From assembly GCA_024637195.1 (NCBI GenBank), contig JAGXFN010000002.1, positions 248,001 through 312,000 of the forward strand: DNA of 64,000 nt, read 5' to 3'. The stretch comes from Arcobacter sp. Its GTDB lineage: Bacteria; Campylobacterota; Campylobacteria; Campylobacterales; Sulfurimonadaceae. Shown piece by piece: positions 8,394 to 16,004 of this stretch; the first letter of the stretch is position 1; every line of letters starts with the position of its first letter. The notes beneath the pieces were generated by a model. The model made no database searches, was not told the origin of the DNA, and was given only the letters and a program-made list of their open reading frames with translations. Position numbers and translations under genes: made by a program.

Positions 8394-8903
8394 ATGCCAT
8401 TATTAGACAGTTTTACCGTTGACCATACTGTGATGAAAGCCCCGGCAGTGCGCCTTGCCAAGAAAATGAAAACACCTACAGGCGATGACATCACCGTCTA
8501 TGACCTTCGTTTTTACGAGCCCAACAAAGAGATGATGAACGAGACAGGAATCCATACGCTAGAGCATCTCTTCGCAGGTTTCATCCGCGATCACCTCAAT
8601 TCAGACAAGACAGAGATCATCGACGTCTCGCCAATGGGGTGCCGTACCGGTTTTTACATGAGCACGATCGGTTCACCTAGTGAAGAAGAAGTTGCAAAAG
8701 CTTGGACAGAAGCGATGGAAGATGTCAAAAAAGTCCAAAAGCAAAGCGACATTCCTGAGCTGAATATCTATCAATGCGGTAGCTACAAGATGCACTCTCT
8801 TGAAGATGCAAAAAAGATCGCGGATGACATGCTCAGCCGCCATATCGGTGTTATGGACAATGACGAGATTAAATTAGACCTCTCCAAGGTAGGACAGGCC
8901 TAA
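8394..8903 (+). CDS. luxS: S-ribosylhomocysteine lyase
   Basis: The 169-residue product is a full LuxS. Metal ligands His54 and His58 (HTLEH) and Cys128 (YQCGS) are present, as is catalytic Cys83 in MGCRTGFY. LuxS cleaves S-ribosylhomocysteine to homocysteine and DPD, the precursor of autoinducer-2, in the activated methyl cycle. AGAGGAA precedes the ATG. The TAA stop overlaps the next ATG (TAATG), so translation is coupled to the gene at 8903. Confidence 0.97.
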   Translation: MPLLDSFTVDHTVMKAPAVRLAKKMKTPTGDDITVYDLRFYEPNKEMMNETGIHTLEHLFAGFIRDHLNSDKTEIIDVSPMGCRTGFYMSTIGSPSEEEVAKAWTEAMEDVKKVQKQSDIPELNIYQCGSYKMHSLEDAKKIADDMLSRHIGVMDNDEIKLDLSKVGQA

Positions 8904-9205
8904 TGTTTATCTTGCTTCCGATGGACAGCGATGATGTGCAAGAAGCCAGCCTCGTCGCTTTGGATGATGTCAAAAAGTGGGCTCTTCTGAACGTAGAAGA
9001 GGGGCAGCTTGTCGAAGTCAGACATTATGATGACCGAAGCGAGATAAACGAGTGGGTAGAAGCGCTTGTCGTGATCGACGAGACGCAGAATGTAGCCGAG
9101 TTTTTGCAAGAGCAGATGATGGTGCTCGTCGCGCATAACCAGCGTGATATTGATGACATTGTCGAGGCATATCTCTTTAGAGAGCTCCATGAGATACTTG
9201 GCTGA
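8903..9205 (+). CDS. Conserved small protein of unknown function (possible NifX/NifB-C-like fold)
   Basis: The 100-residue product is not one I recognise with certainty. It begins with a hydrophobic strand followed by MDSDD, then a strand with an acidic turn, WALLNVEEGQLVEVRHYDD, and ends in VAHNQRDIDDIVEAYLFRELHEI. That layout resembles the iron-molybdenum cofactor-binding NifX/NifB-C domain (an opening strand with Pro-x-Asp, and a closing helix after a 'gd-ieeal-ayl-gel' pattern). The match is by eye and weak. Translation is coupled to luxS by TAATG. It has no Cys, so it cannot hold a metal site through thiols. Confidence 0.6.
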   Translation: MFILLPMDSDDVQEASLVALDDVKKWALLNVEEGQLVEVRHYDDRSEINEWVEALVVIDETQNVAEFLQEQMMVLVAHNQRDIDDIVEAYLFRELHEILG

Positions 9206-9216
9206 AAGCGCGATAG

Positions 9217-9708
9217 ATGAACAAAGAGCACAGTGAGTTTTTGCAGTTAGTCAAGCTGACCCCCGCGTCACGCGTGCTGGAGGTAAGCTCACACGCTGAC
9301 GAGCTAAGCCTGGCCTTGGCCGAACATCTCAACACCGCCGGAGGCGAGCTCCATCTCCAGCTTTACCCCGGTCTTCATAAGGTTCCCCCGTTTGAACATG
9401 TCAAGGCAAATGAGCTTAAAAACTTCTCTGTTCCTTTTCAAGGTGCGGCGCGCGAATATGTGACAGTTATTTTGCGCGATGTCCTGGATCAGCATGAATT
9501 TCCAGACCGTCTGATCAAGATCGCCTATAAGGTGCTGCTCAATGCCTCAGAACTGATCATCGTGCAAAAAAAAACCTCGATGTCGCTTGAACAGATGCTT
9601 GAGTTTATGCAAAAAAATGAGTTTCGAGCGGAGAATGACATTGATATCTTTGAAGAGTACTATGTCGTCGTTGGCAAGAAGATGCATATGTGGGGTAACG
9701 GGCTATAA
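9217..9708 (+). CDS. Unknown protein, degenerate SAM-methyltransferase-like
   Basis: The 163-residue protein opens with KLTPASRVLEVSSHADELSLALAEHL. It resembles motif I of class I methyltransferases, but the glycine-rich loop that holds SAM is missing (SSHAD where D/E-x-GxGxG is expected). VILRDVLDQHEFPDRLIKIAYKVLLNAS then looks like motifs IV-V, and the end (FRAENDIDIFEEYYVVVGKKMHMW) like a final beta-hairpin. It may be an inactive methyltransferase fold. It starts 11 bases after the previous gene and overlaps the next coding region at its stop (ATAA at 9705-9708). A nine-A run lies at 9566-9574. Confidence 0.65.
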   Translation: MNKEHSEFLQLVKLTPASRVLEVSSHADELSLALAEHLNTAGGELHLQLYPGLHKVPPFEHVKANELKNFSVPFQGAAREYVTVILRDVLDQHEFPDRLIKIAYKVLLNASELIIVQKKTSMSLEQMLEFMQKNEFRAENDIDIFEEYYVVVGKKMHMWGNGL

Positions 9709-10472
9709 AATCTAAAAAAGAGAACAGTATATTCAACACCTCGCAACATCAAGAGATACAAAGCGAAGACGGCTCTTTTACGGCCTATAGCGCGGAGTAT
9801 GATGAGCATTATCATTCCACAAAAGACGGGGCGCTGAATGAGTCCTTGTGCAAGCATGTCCTTCCCGCACTCAAACATACCCAAGACAAAGACGAGGTAG
9901 TTATCCTGGATATCTGTTTCGGTTTGGGTTTTAACACCCTGGCTACCCTGCATGCGCTAAAATACAGCGGAAAAAAAGTCAGGATCTATTCGCCCGAGCT
10001 GGACGAAGAACTTGTCTGTTCGCTGGTTAATTTCGTCTATCCTGAGGAGTTTGACAGCTTAAAACAGGTCATAATTGCTCTGAGCAAAGAGCACGTCTAT
10101 GTTTCAAAGGAAATGGAGATCACCCTTATCTTAGGCGACGCAAGAGAGTTCATCAGAAATACGGATGTGAAGTTCGACATTGTCTATCAGGATGCCTTCA
10201 GTCCCAAGAGCAATCCTCTGTTATGGACAAGCGAATATTTTAAGGACATCAGTGCCTTGATGACCCCCGATGCTATCCTTACGACCTACTCGATCTCTTT
10301 GGCAACGCGTATCGCACTGCATGAGAACGGTCTGCATGTCTATCTTCATAAGGGTGAGGGATTTAGAAGTGCTACGATAGCATCGAAGTTGGGATGTCTG
10401 GCGTATGAAAAAGTGGATGTAGAGCATAAGATGCGATGCAACCCGGATGTAACTGCGCTAAAAGATACGTAA
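9705..10472 (+). CDS. MnmD/MnmC-type tRNA methyltransferase (candidate AUA start)
   Basis: The open frame encodes the MnmC methyltransferase domain that makes mnm5U34 in some tRNAs: DGSFTAYSAEYDEHYHS and DGALNESL near the start, VVILDICFGLGFNTLA (SAM loop), YQDAFSPKSNPLLWTSEYF, and LTTYSISLATRIAL. No ATG, GTG or TTG precedes these N-terminal motifs. The first usual start, TTG at 9846, would remove the first 47 residues and both conserved motifs. The frame runs back to ATA at 9705, which overlaps the previous stop as ATAA. If base 9707 were G, this would be the classical ATGA stop-start overlap. I therefore annotate from 9705 (255 residues). Product family is certain, start is not. Confidence 0.8.
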   Translation: MKSKKENSIFNTSQHQEIQSEDGSFTAYSAEYDEHYHSTKDGALNESLCKHVLPALKHTQDKDEVVILDICFGLGFNTLATLHALKYSGKKVRIYSPELDEELVCSLVNFVYPEEFDSLKQVIIALSKEHVYVSKEMEITLILGDAREFIRNTDVKFDIVYQDAFSPKSNPLLWTSEYFKDISALMTPDAILTTYSISLATRIALHENGLHVYLHKGEGFRSATIASKLGCLAYEKVDVEHKMRCNPDVTALKDT

Positions 10473-10474
10473 GC

Positions 10475-10744
10475 CTACTTCAGCTGCCGATTTTCAATCT
10501 TCATAAGCCATGAGAAGAGCTCTGCAACACCTTGGTAAAGTCGAGGAGGGATCTCTTCATGCAGATCAAGATTGAGAAGCGAATCGACAAGAGCCTTGTT
10601 TTTAAAAATGGAGATATCGTGTTCTTTGGCAAGGCGCAGGATCTTTTCAGCTACCTCACCCTTTCCCTTGGCAATCAGTTCCGGCGCAGTACGCTTTTGC
10701 TGCTCATACTTGAGTGCAGCGGCTTTGAGGGGCGTTTTTTTCAT
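10475..10744 (-). CDS. Stand-alone FlhB-like cytoplasmic domain protein (FhlB type)
   Basis: The 89-residue protein matches the C-terminal cytosolic domain of the flagellar export switch FlhB: AAALKYEQQKRTAPELIAKGKGEVAEKIL in segments, AKEHDISIFKNKALVDSLL, and EEIPPRLYQGVAELFSWL. The self-cleaving Asn-Pro-Thr-His motif is absent, replaced by a short basic start (MKKTPLK), so the protein corresponds to the fragment after the cleavage site. In FlhB this domain selects export substrates. A free copy may substitute for, or compete with, that fragment. It lies 19 bases downstream of ribE on the same strand; no other flagellar gene is near. Confidence 0.85.
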   Translation of the reverse strand: MKKTPLKAAALKYEQQKRTAPELIAKGKGEVAEKILRLAKEHDISIFKNKALVDSLLNLDLHEEIPPRLYQGVAELFSWLMKIENRQLK

Positions 10745-10763
10745 CTTTTATGTGCCGATGTGC

Positions 10764-11378
10764 TTAATAGAGCGCACTGATCTTGTCGATCTGGTCCCAA
10801 GAAAGAGACTCTTTCTTTTCGGGATTGAAGAGATGGTAGATATAGCGTGCAAACATATCCGTTTCGATATTGACGCGGTGGCCGGTGCTATAGGCGCCAA
10901 AAAGGCTCTCTTTGAGCGTATGGGGGATGATAGTCAGACGAAAGCCGGTCTTTGTCGTCTCATTGATGGTCAGACTGACGCCATCGACTGTAACCGAGCC
11001 CTTGGGCACTAAAAATCGGCGCTGTTCCTGCGGAATGGAGATGAAGAAATCAACAGAGTTTCCGTTCTCTTGGATCTTTTCCACGACACCGATACAGTCC
11101 ACGTGACCCTGTACGATATGCCCTTCAAAGCGTGCACCCATCTGCATCGCAGGTTCAATATGCACGGCTCCTTTCAGGTTTTCTACAGCGATGTGGGTTT
11201 GGGTCTCAGGCGAGAGTTCAAGCACGAACGCGCCGGAGAGTACTCTTACGACGGTCAGACAGGCTCCATTGACGGCGACAGAGTCTCCGATGCTGGGTAT
11301 GTAGGCGGCTTTGAGGGTGAGCTCGTTGTTACTGTAGCTTTGGACATGTGCCATTTCACGGATAAGACCTGTAAACAT
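10764..11378 (-). CDS. ribE: Riboflavin synthase, alpha subunit
   Basis: The 204-residue protein starts MFTGLI, as nearly all riboflavin synthases do. It contains two tandem lumazine-binding barrels: VNGACLTVV with GARFEGHIVQGHVDCIG, and the second VDGVSLTIN. The enzyme joins two molecules of 6,7-dimethyl-8-ribityllumazine to give riboflavin. Length is normal. Some authors use ribC for the same gene. The FlhB-like gene follows it on the same strand. Confidence 0.96.
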   Translation of the reverse strand: MFTGLIREMAHVQSYSNNELTLKAAYIPSIGDSVAVNGACLTVVRVLSGAFVLELSPETQTHIAVENLKGAVHIEPAMQMGARFEGHIVQGHVDCIGVVEKIQENGNSVDFFISIPQEQRRFLVPKGSVTVDGVSLTINETTKTGFRLTIIPHTLKESLFGAYSTGHRVNIETDMFARYIYHLFNPEKKESLSWDQIDKISALY

Positions 11379-11452
11379 TTGACCTCTTCTGTTTCTAGTG
11401 TTGTGACTTTTTTTACAAGTCTAGCATAAACTGCCTTGTGCTCAAAAAAGCC

Positions 11453-12136
11453 TTAAAAGACGATCTTTCCCTCGCCTTGGAGCTTAGAAATGATGCTTTT
11501 GGCTTTTTCATGTCCGCCATAGGCGGCCTTGCGGCAGAGCTCCAGTGCTTTCTCCTGATCCGCTTCGCAGCCGTGGCCCTGGTCATACATCTGCCCCAGA
11601 TTATACTGGGCGATAGGAATGTTGGCCTCGGCGGCTTTGCTGAAGAGGTAGAAGGCTTTGTTGTAATCCATGCTGATACCGTGCCCCTCTTTGTAGAGGA
11701 CGCCGAGGTTGTTGAAGGCTTCCATATTGCCGCGTTTGGCCGCTTCTTCATACCAGAAGGCCGCTTCTGAGAAATTTTGGATACAGCCCAGTCCTTTTTC
11801 AAGCATCATCGCCGTCTCATACTGCGCCTGAGGCACCTCTTTGATGGCGGCGTGCATAAAGTACTCATGTGCCTTGAACATATCGTGGGCAAGACCCTTT
11901 CCGTGCATCATCAAAACGGCGGTATTGTACATGGCCAGGGGGTGCTCCTGCTGCGCCGCCTGTGTGTACCAATGGGCCGCCTTTTCTATATCTTCAGCAG
12001 TTCCCTGAGCATTTTGGTACATGTAGCCAAGGCTTGCCTGTGCGGCGGCATCACCGGCGAGGGCAAGTTCGCTGTAAAGGGAAAAAGCTTTTTCGTAATC
12101 GCCTTGATTATAGGCATCGTGCGCATTTTGTATCAT
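11453..12136 (-). CDS. Sel1-repeat (TPR-like) protein
   Basis: The 227-residue protein is made almost wholly of about six Sel1-like repeats with the pattern A-x-LG-x-MY-x-G-x-G-x-A-x-W-x-AA: for example AQASLGYMYQNAQGTAEDIEKAAHWYTQAA and AFNNLGVLYKEGHGISMDYNKA, quoted in pieces. Such solenoids serve as protein-binding scaffolds. There is no signal peptide and no Cys-rich beta-lactamase-like (Hcp) pattern; only two Cys are visible, both in the C-terminal half. It is therefore probably cytosolic. Partners are unknown. Confidence 0.85.
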   Translation of the reverse strand: MIQNAHDAYNQGDYEKAFSLYSELALAGDAAAQASLGYMYQNAQGTAEDIEKAAHWYTQAAQQEHPLAMYNTAVLMMHGKGLAHDMFKAHEYFMHAAIKEVPQAQYETAMMLEKGLGCIQNFSEAAFWYEEAAKRGNMEAFNNLGVLYKEGHGISMDYNKAFYLFSKAAEANIPIAQYNLGQMYDQGHGCEADQEKALELCRKAAYGGHEKAKSIISKLQGEGKIVF

Positions 12137-12207
12137 AAGAACTCTTCATTTTTTTGCAAAATTATAATCAAAAGTAGGTTATAAAAGCATTTAAAAATAA
12201 GCCTGGT

Positions 12208-12231
12208 GCGGCGCTTAAGAATCAGCGCCGC
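12208..12231 (-). terminator. GC-rich hairpin overlapping the stop codon of the small gene
   Basis: GCGGCGC at 12208-12214 pairs exactly with GCGCCGC at 12225-12231. On the minus strand the 5' arm contains the last Arg codons of the small gene and the TGA lies in the loop. A T-rich stretch (TTATTTTT) begins about seven bases later, so it is probably a loose terminator. Confidence 0.5.
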
Positions 12232-12407
12232 GTCTTGTCCGGACCGCGCTGCTGTTTCTTTAGTTTTGAGATGACATCCATCAGGCGCGCTTTTTCTGCC
12301 AGGTGGTCATCGCGTATCAGGTGCTCGTCGCTTCCATCAATATTCGGATCATAGACCATTATCTTGGGAACATAGTTCGCGTATTTGTCTTTTTTGGGAT
12401 CTGACAT
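12222..12407 (-). CDS. Small conserved-looking protein of unknown function (61 aa)
   Basis: The frame could extend upstream to 12671, but that would run through the promoter region and into mnmG. The ATG at 12407 fits better: a minus-strand TATAAT lies at 12447-12442 and AAAGG about nine bases before the ATG. The product begins MSDPKKDKYANYVPKIMVYDP, is highly charged, and ends in KLKKQQRGPDKTRR. A central DGSDEHLIRDDHLAEKARL is likely helical. I do not recognise a family. The basic tail could contact nucleic acid, but nothing proves it. Confidence 0.6.
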   Translation of the reverse strand: MSDPKKDKYANYVPKIMVYDPNIDGSDEHLIRDDHLAEKARLMDVISKLKKQQRGPDKTRR

Positions 12408-12441
12408 GGATTCAGCCTTTATTTTGATAGGTATGAAATCT

Positions 12442-12447
12442 ATTATA
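12442..12447 (-). promoter_or_regulatory. -10 element of the 61-residue gene
   Basis: TATAAT on the minus strand, 35 bases before the ATG at 12407. Confidence 0.5.
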
Positions 12448-12511
12448 TTAAATATTCTTTTAAATAATGTAATGGATCGGCCATTTACTCTGTAATGAGA
12501 GCTTGACAGGG

Positions 12512-12517
12512 TATAAT
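12512..12517 (+). promoter_or_regulatory. -10 element of mnmG
   Basis: TATAAT on the plus strand. It gives a leader of about 50 bases ahead of the GTG start at 12575. A TTGACA at 12503-12508 is too close to be a -35. Confidence 0.55.
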
Positions 12518-12574
12518 TGCGCCCAAATAAATTAATTTTCTCAACCTTTAAGATAGGTTCAGGATAGGTGCAAT

Positions 12575-14488
12575 GTGAAATATGATGTAATAGTTGTTGG
12601 AGGAGGGCATGCGGGTGTTGAAGCGGCACTGGCCTCTGCGCGGATGGATCAAAAAACGCTTTTGATCTCAATGTTGGCCGAAAACGTGGGCGCGACTTCG
12701 TGTAATCCCGCCGTCGGCGGTTTGGCGAAGGGGCACCTGGTCAAAGAGCTCGATGCGCTTGGCGGTCAGATGGGACTTATCACCGATGAGGCAGGGATAC
12801 AGTTTCGTATCTTAAATGCAGCAAAGGGCCCGGCCGTGCGTGGTACAAGAGCGCAGATCGACATGGATAAGTACCGTGTCATCGCGCGTAACCTGACCCT
12901 GACGACACCGAATCTGGCGCTTTTGCAGGAGACGGTGGACAGCCTTATCCTTGAAGGCGACAGCGTTGTGGGCGTCAAGACGGAGTTCCTGAACGAGTTT
13001 TATGCCTCCAAGGTAATCCTGACAACAGGAACTTTTTTGCAAGGGGTTATCCATATCGGCGAGATGACGCATGAAGCGGGCCGTTTCGGAGAGTTCTCGG
13101 CGAAAAAGCTGGGTCTTCAGCTGCGTGAACTTGGCCTGGATGTGGGGCGCCTTAAAACAGGTACCTGTCCGCGGGTTGACAGTTCCAGCATCGATTTCTC
13201 TGTGATGGAGGAACAAGCCGGTGACGAACTTCCTACGCCTTTTAGCTTTCGCACAGACAGAGAGGCGTTTAAAAAAGAGAAAAAACAGCTTCCCTGCTTC
13301 ATCACGTATACCAATGAGACAACGCATCAGATCATCGAGTCAAACTTCTACAGAGCACCGCTTTTCAGCGGGCAGATCGAGGGAGTAGGACCGCGCTACT
13401 GTCCAAGTATTGAAGATAAGATCAACCGTTTCAGAGACAAAGAGCGTCACCACCTTTTTATCGAACCTCAGACGATGGAAAACACAGAGTGCTATATTAA
13501 CGGGATGAGCACCTCTTTGCCGCCGGATGTGCAGCGCGATATGATCCATTCTGTGGCAGGGATGGAAAATGCAAGGATTGTGCGCTACGGCTACGCGATC
13601 GAGTATGATTATGTCAATCCGACGGAACTTACGCACGCGCTTGAAACAAAAAAGATACACAACCTTTATCTTGCGGGGCAGATCAACGGAACGACGGGCT
13701 ATGAGGAGGCAGCAGCGCAGGGCCTGATGGCCGGGATCAATGCCGCTCTGGCCAACCAAGAAAAAGAGCCCCTGATACTGCGCCGCGACGAGGCCTATAT
13801 CGGAGTGATGATCGACGACCTTGTAACCAAGGGAACAAAAGAGCCTTACCGCATGTTTACCTCGCGCGCGGAGTACCGGCTGTTGCTCAGAGAAGAGAGT
13901 GCGGACCTGCGCCTGAGCGGATACGGACATGAACTCGGACTGATCTGCGATAAGGTCAAAGAGGCCGTTGATCTAAAAAAAGCAGAGATTGCTTTGGGAG
14001 TGGGCTACCTTGAGACGCGCGAATGCACCCCGAGCAAAGAGTTTTTGAATTTTTTGGGCGAGATGGACGAGGAGCTTATCAACGACAAGACGCTCGCGAT
14101 CAACATTGCCGCGCGCAAAAGCTTTACATTGGAGAAACTTCTCAAGCTGGAGCCCCGCATCGCGGAGTTTAGCGAGTATGTGCAGGAGCAGATCCTTGTC
14201 GAAGCAAAATATGCCCGCTATATCGAGAAACAGCATCAGGACATCGAAAAGATGAAAAACCTGATGCATGTCAAGATTCCCGAAAACTTTGACTTCAAAT
14301 CAGTCAAGGGCCTGAGCAACGAGATGGTGGAGAAGTTCGGAAAGTTCAATCCGCCGACCCTGCAGGCCGCCTCACAGATCAGCGGTGTAACCCCGGCCGC
14401 AGTCGAGATCCTGCAAATCTACATCAAGATGGAAGAGAACAAAAAGCGCTCGCAAAACGATGCTTTTTCACGCAGCACATCCAACTAA
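12575..14488 (+). CDS. mnmG: tRNA uridine-5-carboxymethylaminomethyl modification enzyme MnmG
   Basis: The 637-residue product begins with the FAD dinucleotide fold [20 protein letters not shown]. It has the family block [26 protein letters not shown] in segments and [12 protein letters not shown]. The C-terminal helical part ([29 protein letters not shown]) binds MnmE. With MnmE it installs the cmnm5 group on U34 of certain tRNAs, the precursor for the MnmC/MnmD branch encoded at 9705. The start is GTG (an overlapping ATG is followed at once by TGA), with AGGATAGG upstream. Length is normal. Confidence 0.97.
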   Translation: MKYDVIVVGGGHAGVEAALASARMDQKTLLISMLAENVGATSCNPAVGGLAKGHLVKELDALGGQMGLITDEAGIQFRILNAAKGPAVRGTRAQIDMDKYRVIARNLTLTTPNLALLQETVDSLILEGDSVVGVKTEFLNEFYASKVILTTGTFLQGVIHIGEMTHEAGRFGEFSAKKLGLQLRELGLDVGRLKTGTCPRVDSSSIDFSVMEEQAGDELPTPFSFRTDREAFKKEKKQLPCFITYTNETTHQIIESNFYRAPLFSGQIEGVGPRYCPSIEDKINRFRDKERHHLFIEPQTMENTECYINGMSTSLPPDVQRDMIHSVAGMENARIVRYGYAIEYDYVNPTELTHALETKKIHNLYLAGQINGTTGYEEAAAQGLMAGINAALANQEKEPLILRRDEAYIGVMIDDLVTKGTKEPYRMFTSRAEYRLLLREESADLRLSGYGHELGLICDKVKEAVDLKKAEIALGVGYLETRECTPSKEFLNFLGEMDEELINDKTLAINIAARKSFTLEKLLKLEPRIAEFSEYVQEQILVEAKYARYIEKQHQDIEKMKNLMHVKIPENFDFKSVKGLSNEMVEKFGKFNPPTLQAASQISGVTPAAVEILQIYIKMEENKKRSQNDAFSRSTSN

Positions 14489-14501
14489 CGAAAGGAAGAA
14501 G

Positions 14502-15368
14502 ATGAAGAGAATATTTTATTATGCCCATACGGGGCACCGCATCGGACTGGACCGTTTTCACCGCGCGGCTGCGATCATCAATGCCCTGGGCGAGTATGAG
14601 ATCACACTTTTAACAAGTGATTATCGAATTGCGCAAATTGCCCATACGTATGGGATAAAACGTTCTGTCGGCGTGGATGTCATACGCAATATTCCTCAGA
14701 TCGCAAACAGCGGGGATATCTTGATATTTGATTCTGCCGAAGCGAATCCGGCGATGCTTGCGGATATGCAGCGTTTTTTCTCTGTTTTCATCCGTATCAG
14801 CGATGAGAGCGAGGAGCAGGTCTATCCGGGAGAGTATCTGATCAATCCCTATGTTAAAGATGAAAACTGCTGTAACGCCCTCGCTGTCGATCCTCTCTTT
14901 TTTTCGTCACAAGAGAAAAAAGAGGACAGCGTCTTCTTCTTTGGCGATGATGATTATGAAGAAGACCTTTTCAAACATAAGGCGGCACTTGCAAGCAGTA
15001 AGCTCAAGCTTCTCTTGGGATTTTACTTTTTTGTCAACTACGAAGACAAGCTCACAGATGCGTTTACAGCCCTGATAGAGCCTGAAGAGTATCAAGAGAC
15101 GATCCTTGGAGCAAAACTTTTTGTGACCTGTTCTCCTATAGCCGCGTTGCAGGCATTAGCGAGCGGTTCGCGCCCCATTTATCTTCAGCGGGCAGACTAT
15201 CCGAAAGGTTTTTTGCCGCTTTTTGCCGAGTTGAAGATCCCTTGTGCAGATTTCGCCGATGAGAAGACTCTGGAGTCATTGATCAAAGCCAATGCATCAC
15301 ATGCGTATAACACGCTGGATTCAAATGCGGCTGAGGTGGCTGATTTCATCAAGAAAACACTGAGTTAA
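14502..15368 (+). CDS. Conserved protein of unknown function, glycosyltransferase-like N-terminus
   Basis: The ATG at 14502 is chosen because AAAGGAAG lies just upstream; the earlier ATG at 14460 is inside mnmG. The 288-residue product starts KRIFYYAHTGHRIGLDRFHRAA. This resembles the opening of GT-B nucleotide-sugar enzymes such as PseG or MurG (a strand, then a Gly-His-x-x-R turn), and a second half with CSPIAALQALASGSRPIYL matches the usual GT-B C-terminal 'SPSSALEALASG-P-I' region. Two Rossmann halves therefore seem present, though substrate is unknown. It follows mnmG by 13 bases and may share its transcript. Confidence 0.65.
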   Translation: MKRIFYYAHTGHRIGLDRFHRAAAIINALGEYEITLLTSDYRIAQIAHTYGIKRSVGVDVIRNIPQIANSGDILIFDSAEANPAMLADMQRFFSVFIRISDESEEQVYPGEYLINPYVKDENCCNALAVDPLFFSSQEKKEDSVFFFGDDDYEEDLFKHKAALASSKLKLLLGFYFFVNYEDKLTDAFTALIEPEEYQETILGAKLFVTCSPIAALQALASGSRPIYLQRADYPKGFLPLFAELKIPCADFADEKTLESLIKANASHAYNTLDSNAAEVADFIKKTLS

Positions 15369-15391
15369 TTCGTTGTTAAAGCATATTTAAC

Positions 15392-15439
15392 TATTATATG
15401 CAGACTTTTAAAAAGAAGCTGCTGCTAAGAAAAGCAGCA
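15392..15439 (+). promoter_or_regulatory. pet operon promoter and leader hairpin
   Basis: TATTAT at 15392-15397 is a plausible -10. Starting near 15404, the leader includes a perfect seven-base-pair stem: TGCTGCT at 15420-15426 and AGCAGCA at 15433-15439, loop AAGAAA. It lies 29 bases before the petA ATG and could influence stability or translation. It has no T-run, so it is not a terminator. Confidence 0.45.
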
Positions 15440-15467
15440 TTACTGCAAACTAAAAAGCGAGAATCAA

Positions 15468-15992
15468 ATGGAAAATAAAAGCAGACGTGGTTTTATGGGC
15501 AAAGCCTTTGGCGCCGTTGCCGGAGTAGGTGCTATTGGTTCACTTGTGGCCATGAAGCAGACGTGGGATCCTCTTCCTAGTGTAAAGGCAGCAGGATTTA
15601 GTACGATAGATCTCTCTTCTATCCCCGAAAATGAGCTGATAGTTGAAAAGTGGAGAGGGAAACCTGTCTTTGTTTTGAAAAAAACAGCGGAGATGATAGC
15701 CTCACAAGATCCGGCCGATGCGGCGCGTGATATCATCATCGGCGATGCCCACTATTTGATCGTTATAGCCTTGTGTACACACCTTGGGTGCATCCCGGCC
15801 TACAGAGATGCGAAAAAAGATTTTAAATGCGCCTGTCATGGCGGGGAGTTTAATATCTCTGGCCGAGTGACAAAATCACCGCCTCCAAGTCCGCTTGTTA
15901 TTCCTCCTTATAAGCTAGAGGGAAATATGGTGCTTTTGGGCGAAGAGGGTCCTGAGTACAAAAAAATGAAAGAAGCCGGCGTAGTCGCTTAA
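15468..15992 (+). CDS. petA: Ubiquinol/menaquinol-cytochrome c reductase, Rieske iron-sulfur subunit
   Basis: The 174-residue product has a twin-arginine-type N-terminus (KSRRGFMGKAFGAVAGVGAIG) that also acts as the membrane anchor. The Rieske boxes are CTHLGC at 103-108 and CACHGG at 121-126. Cys103, His105, Cys121 and His124 would hold the [2Fe-2S] cluster, with Cys108-Cys123 as disulfide. A proline-rich loop, SPPPSPL, follows. The subunit takes one electron from quinol at the periplasmic face. It is first of petABC, 12 bases before petB. Confidence 0.96.
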   Translation: MENKSRRGFMGKAFGAVAGVGAIGSLVAMKQTWDPLPSVKAAGFSTIDLSSIPENELIVEKWRGKPVFVLKKTAEMIASQDPADAARDIIIGDAHYLIVIALCTHLGCIPAYRDAKKDFKCACHGGEFNISGRVTKSPPPSPLVIPPYKLEGNMVLLGEEGPEYKKMKEAGVVA

Positions 15993-16004
15993 GAAAGGGA
16001 ATAA

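Noticed and set aside
9566-9574. Nine-A run as phase-variable switch
   Set aside because: The gene reads through intact; A9 alone is weak evidence. A similar run (25305-25313, T on plus) in the PabC-like gene encodes Lys codons in a normal frame.
12503-12517. TTGACA/TATAAT pair as full sigma-70 promoter
   Set aside because: Only three bases separate the boxes instead of about 17; only the TATAAT is kept.
13340-13930. 196-residue minus-strand frame in mnmG
   Set aside because: Antisense shadow of a conserved gene.
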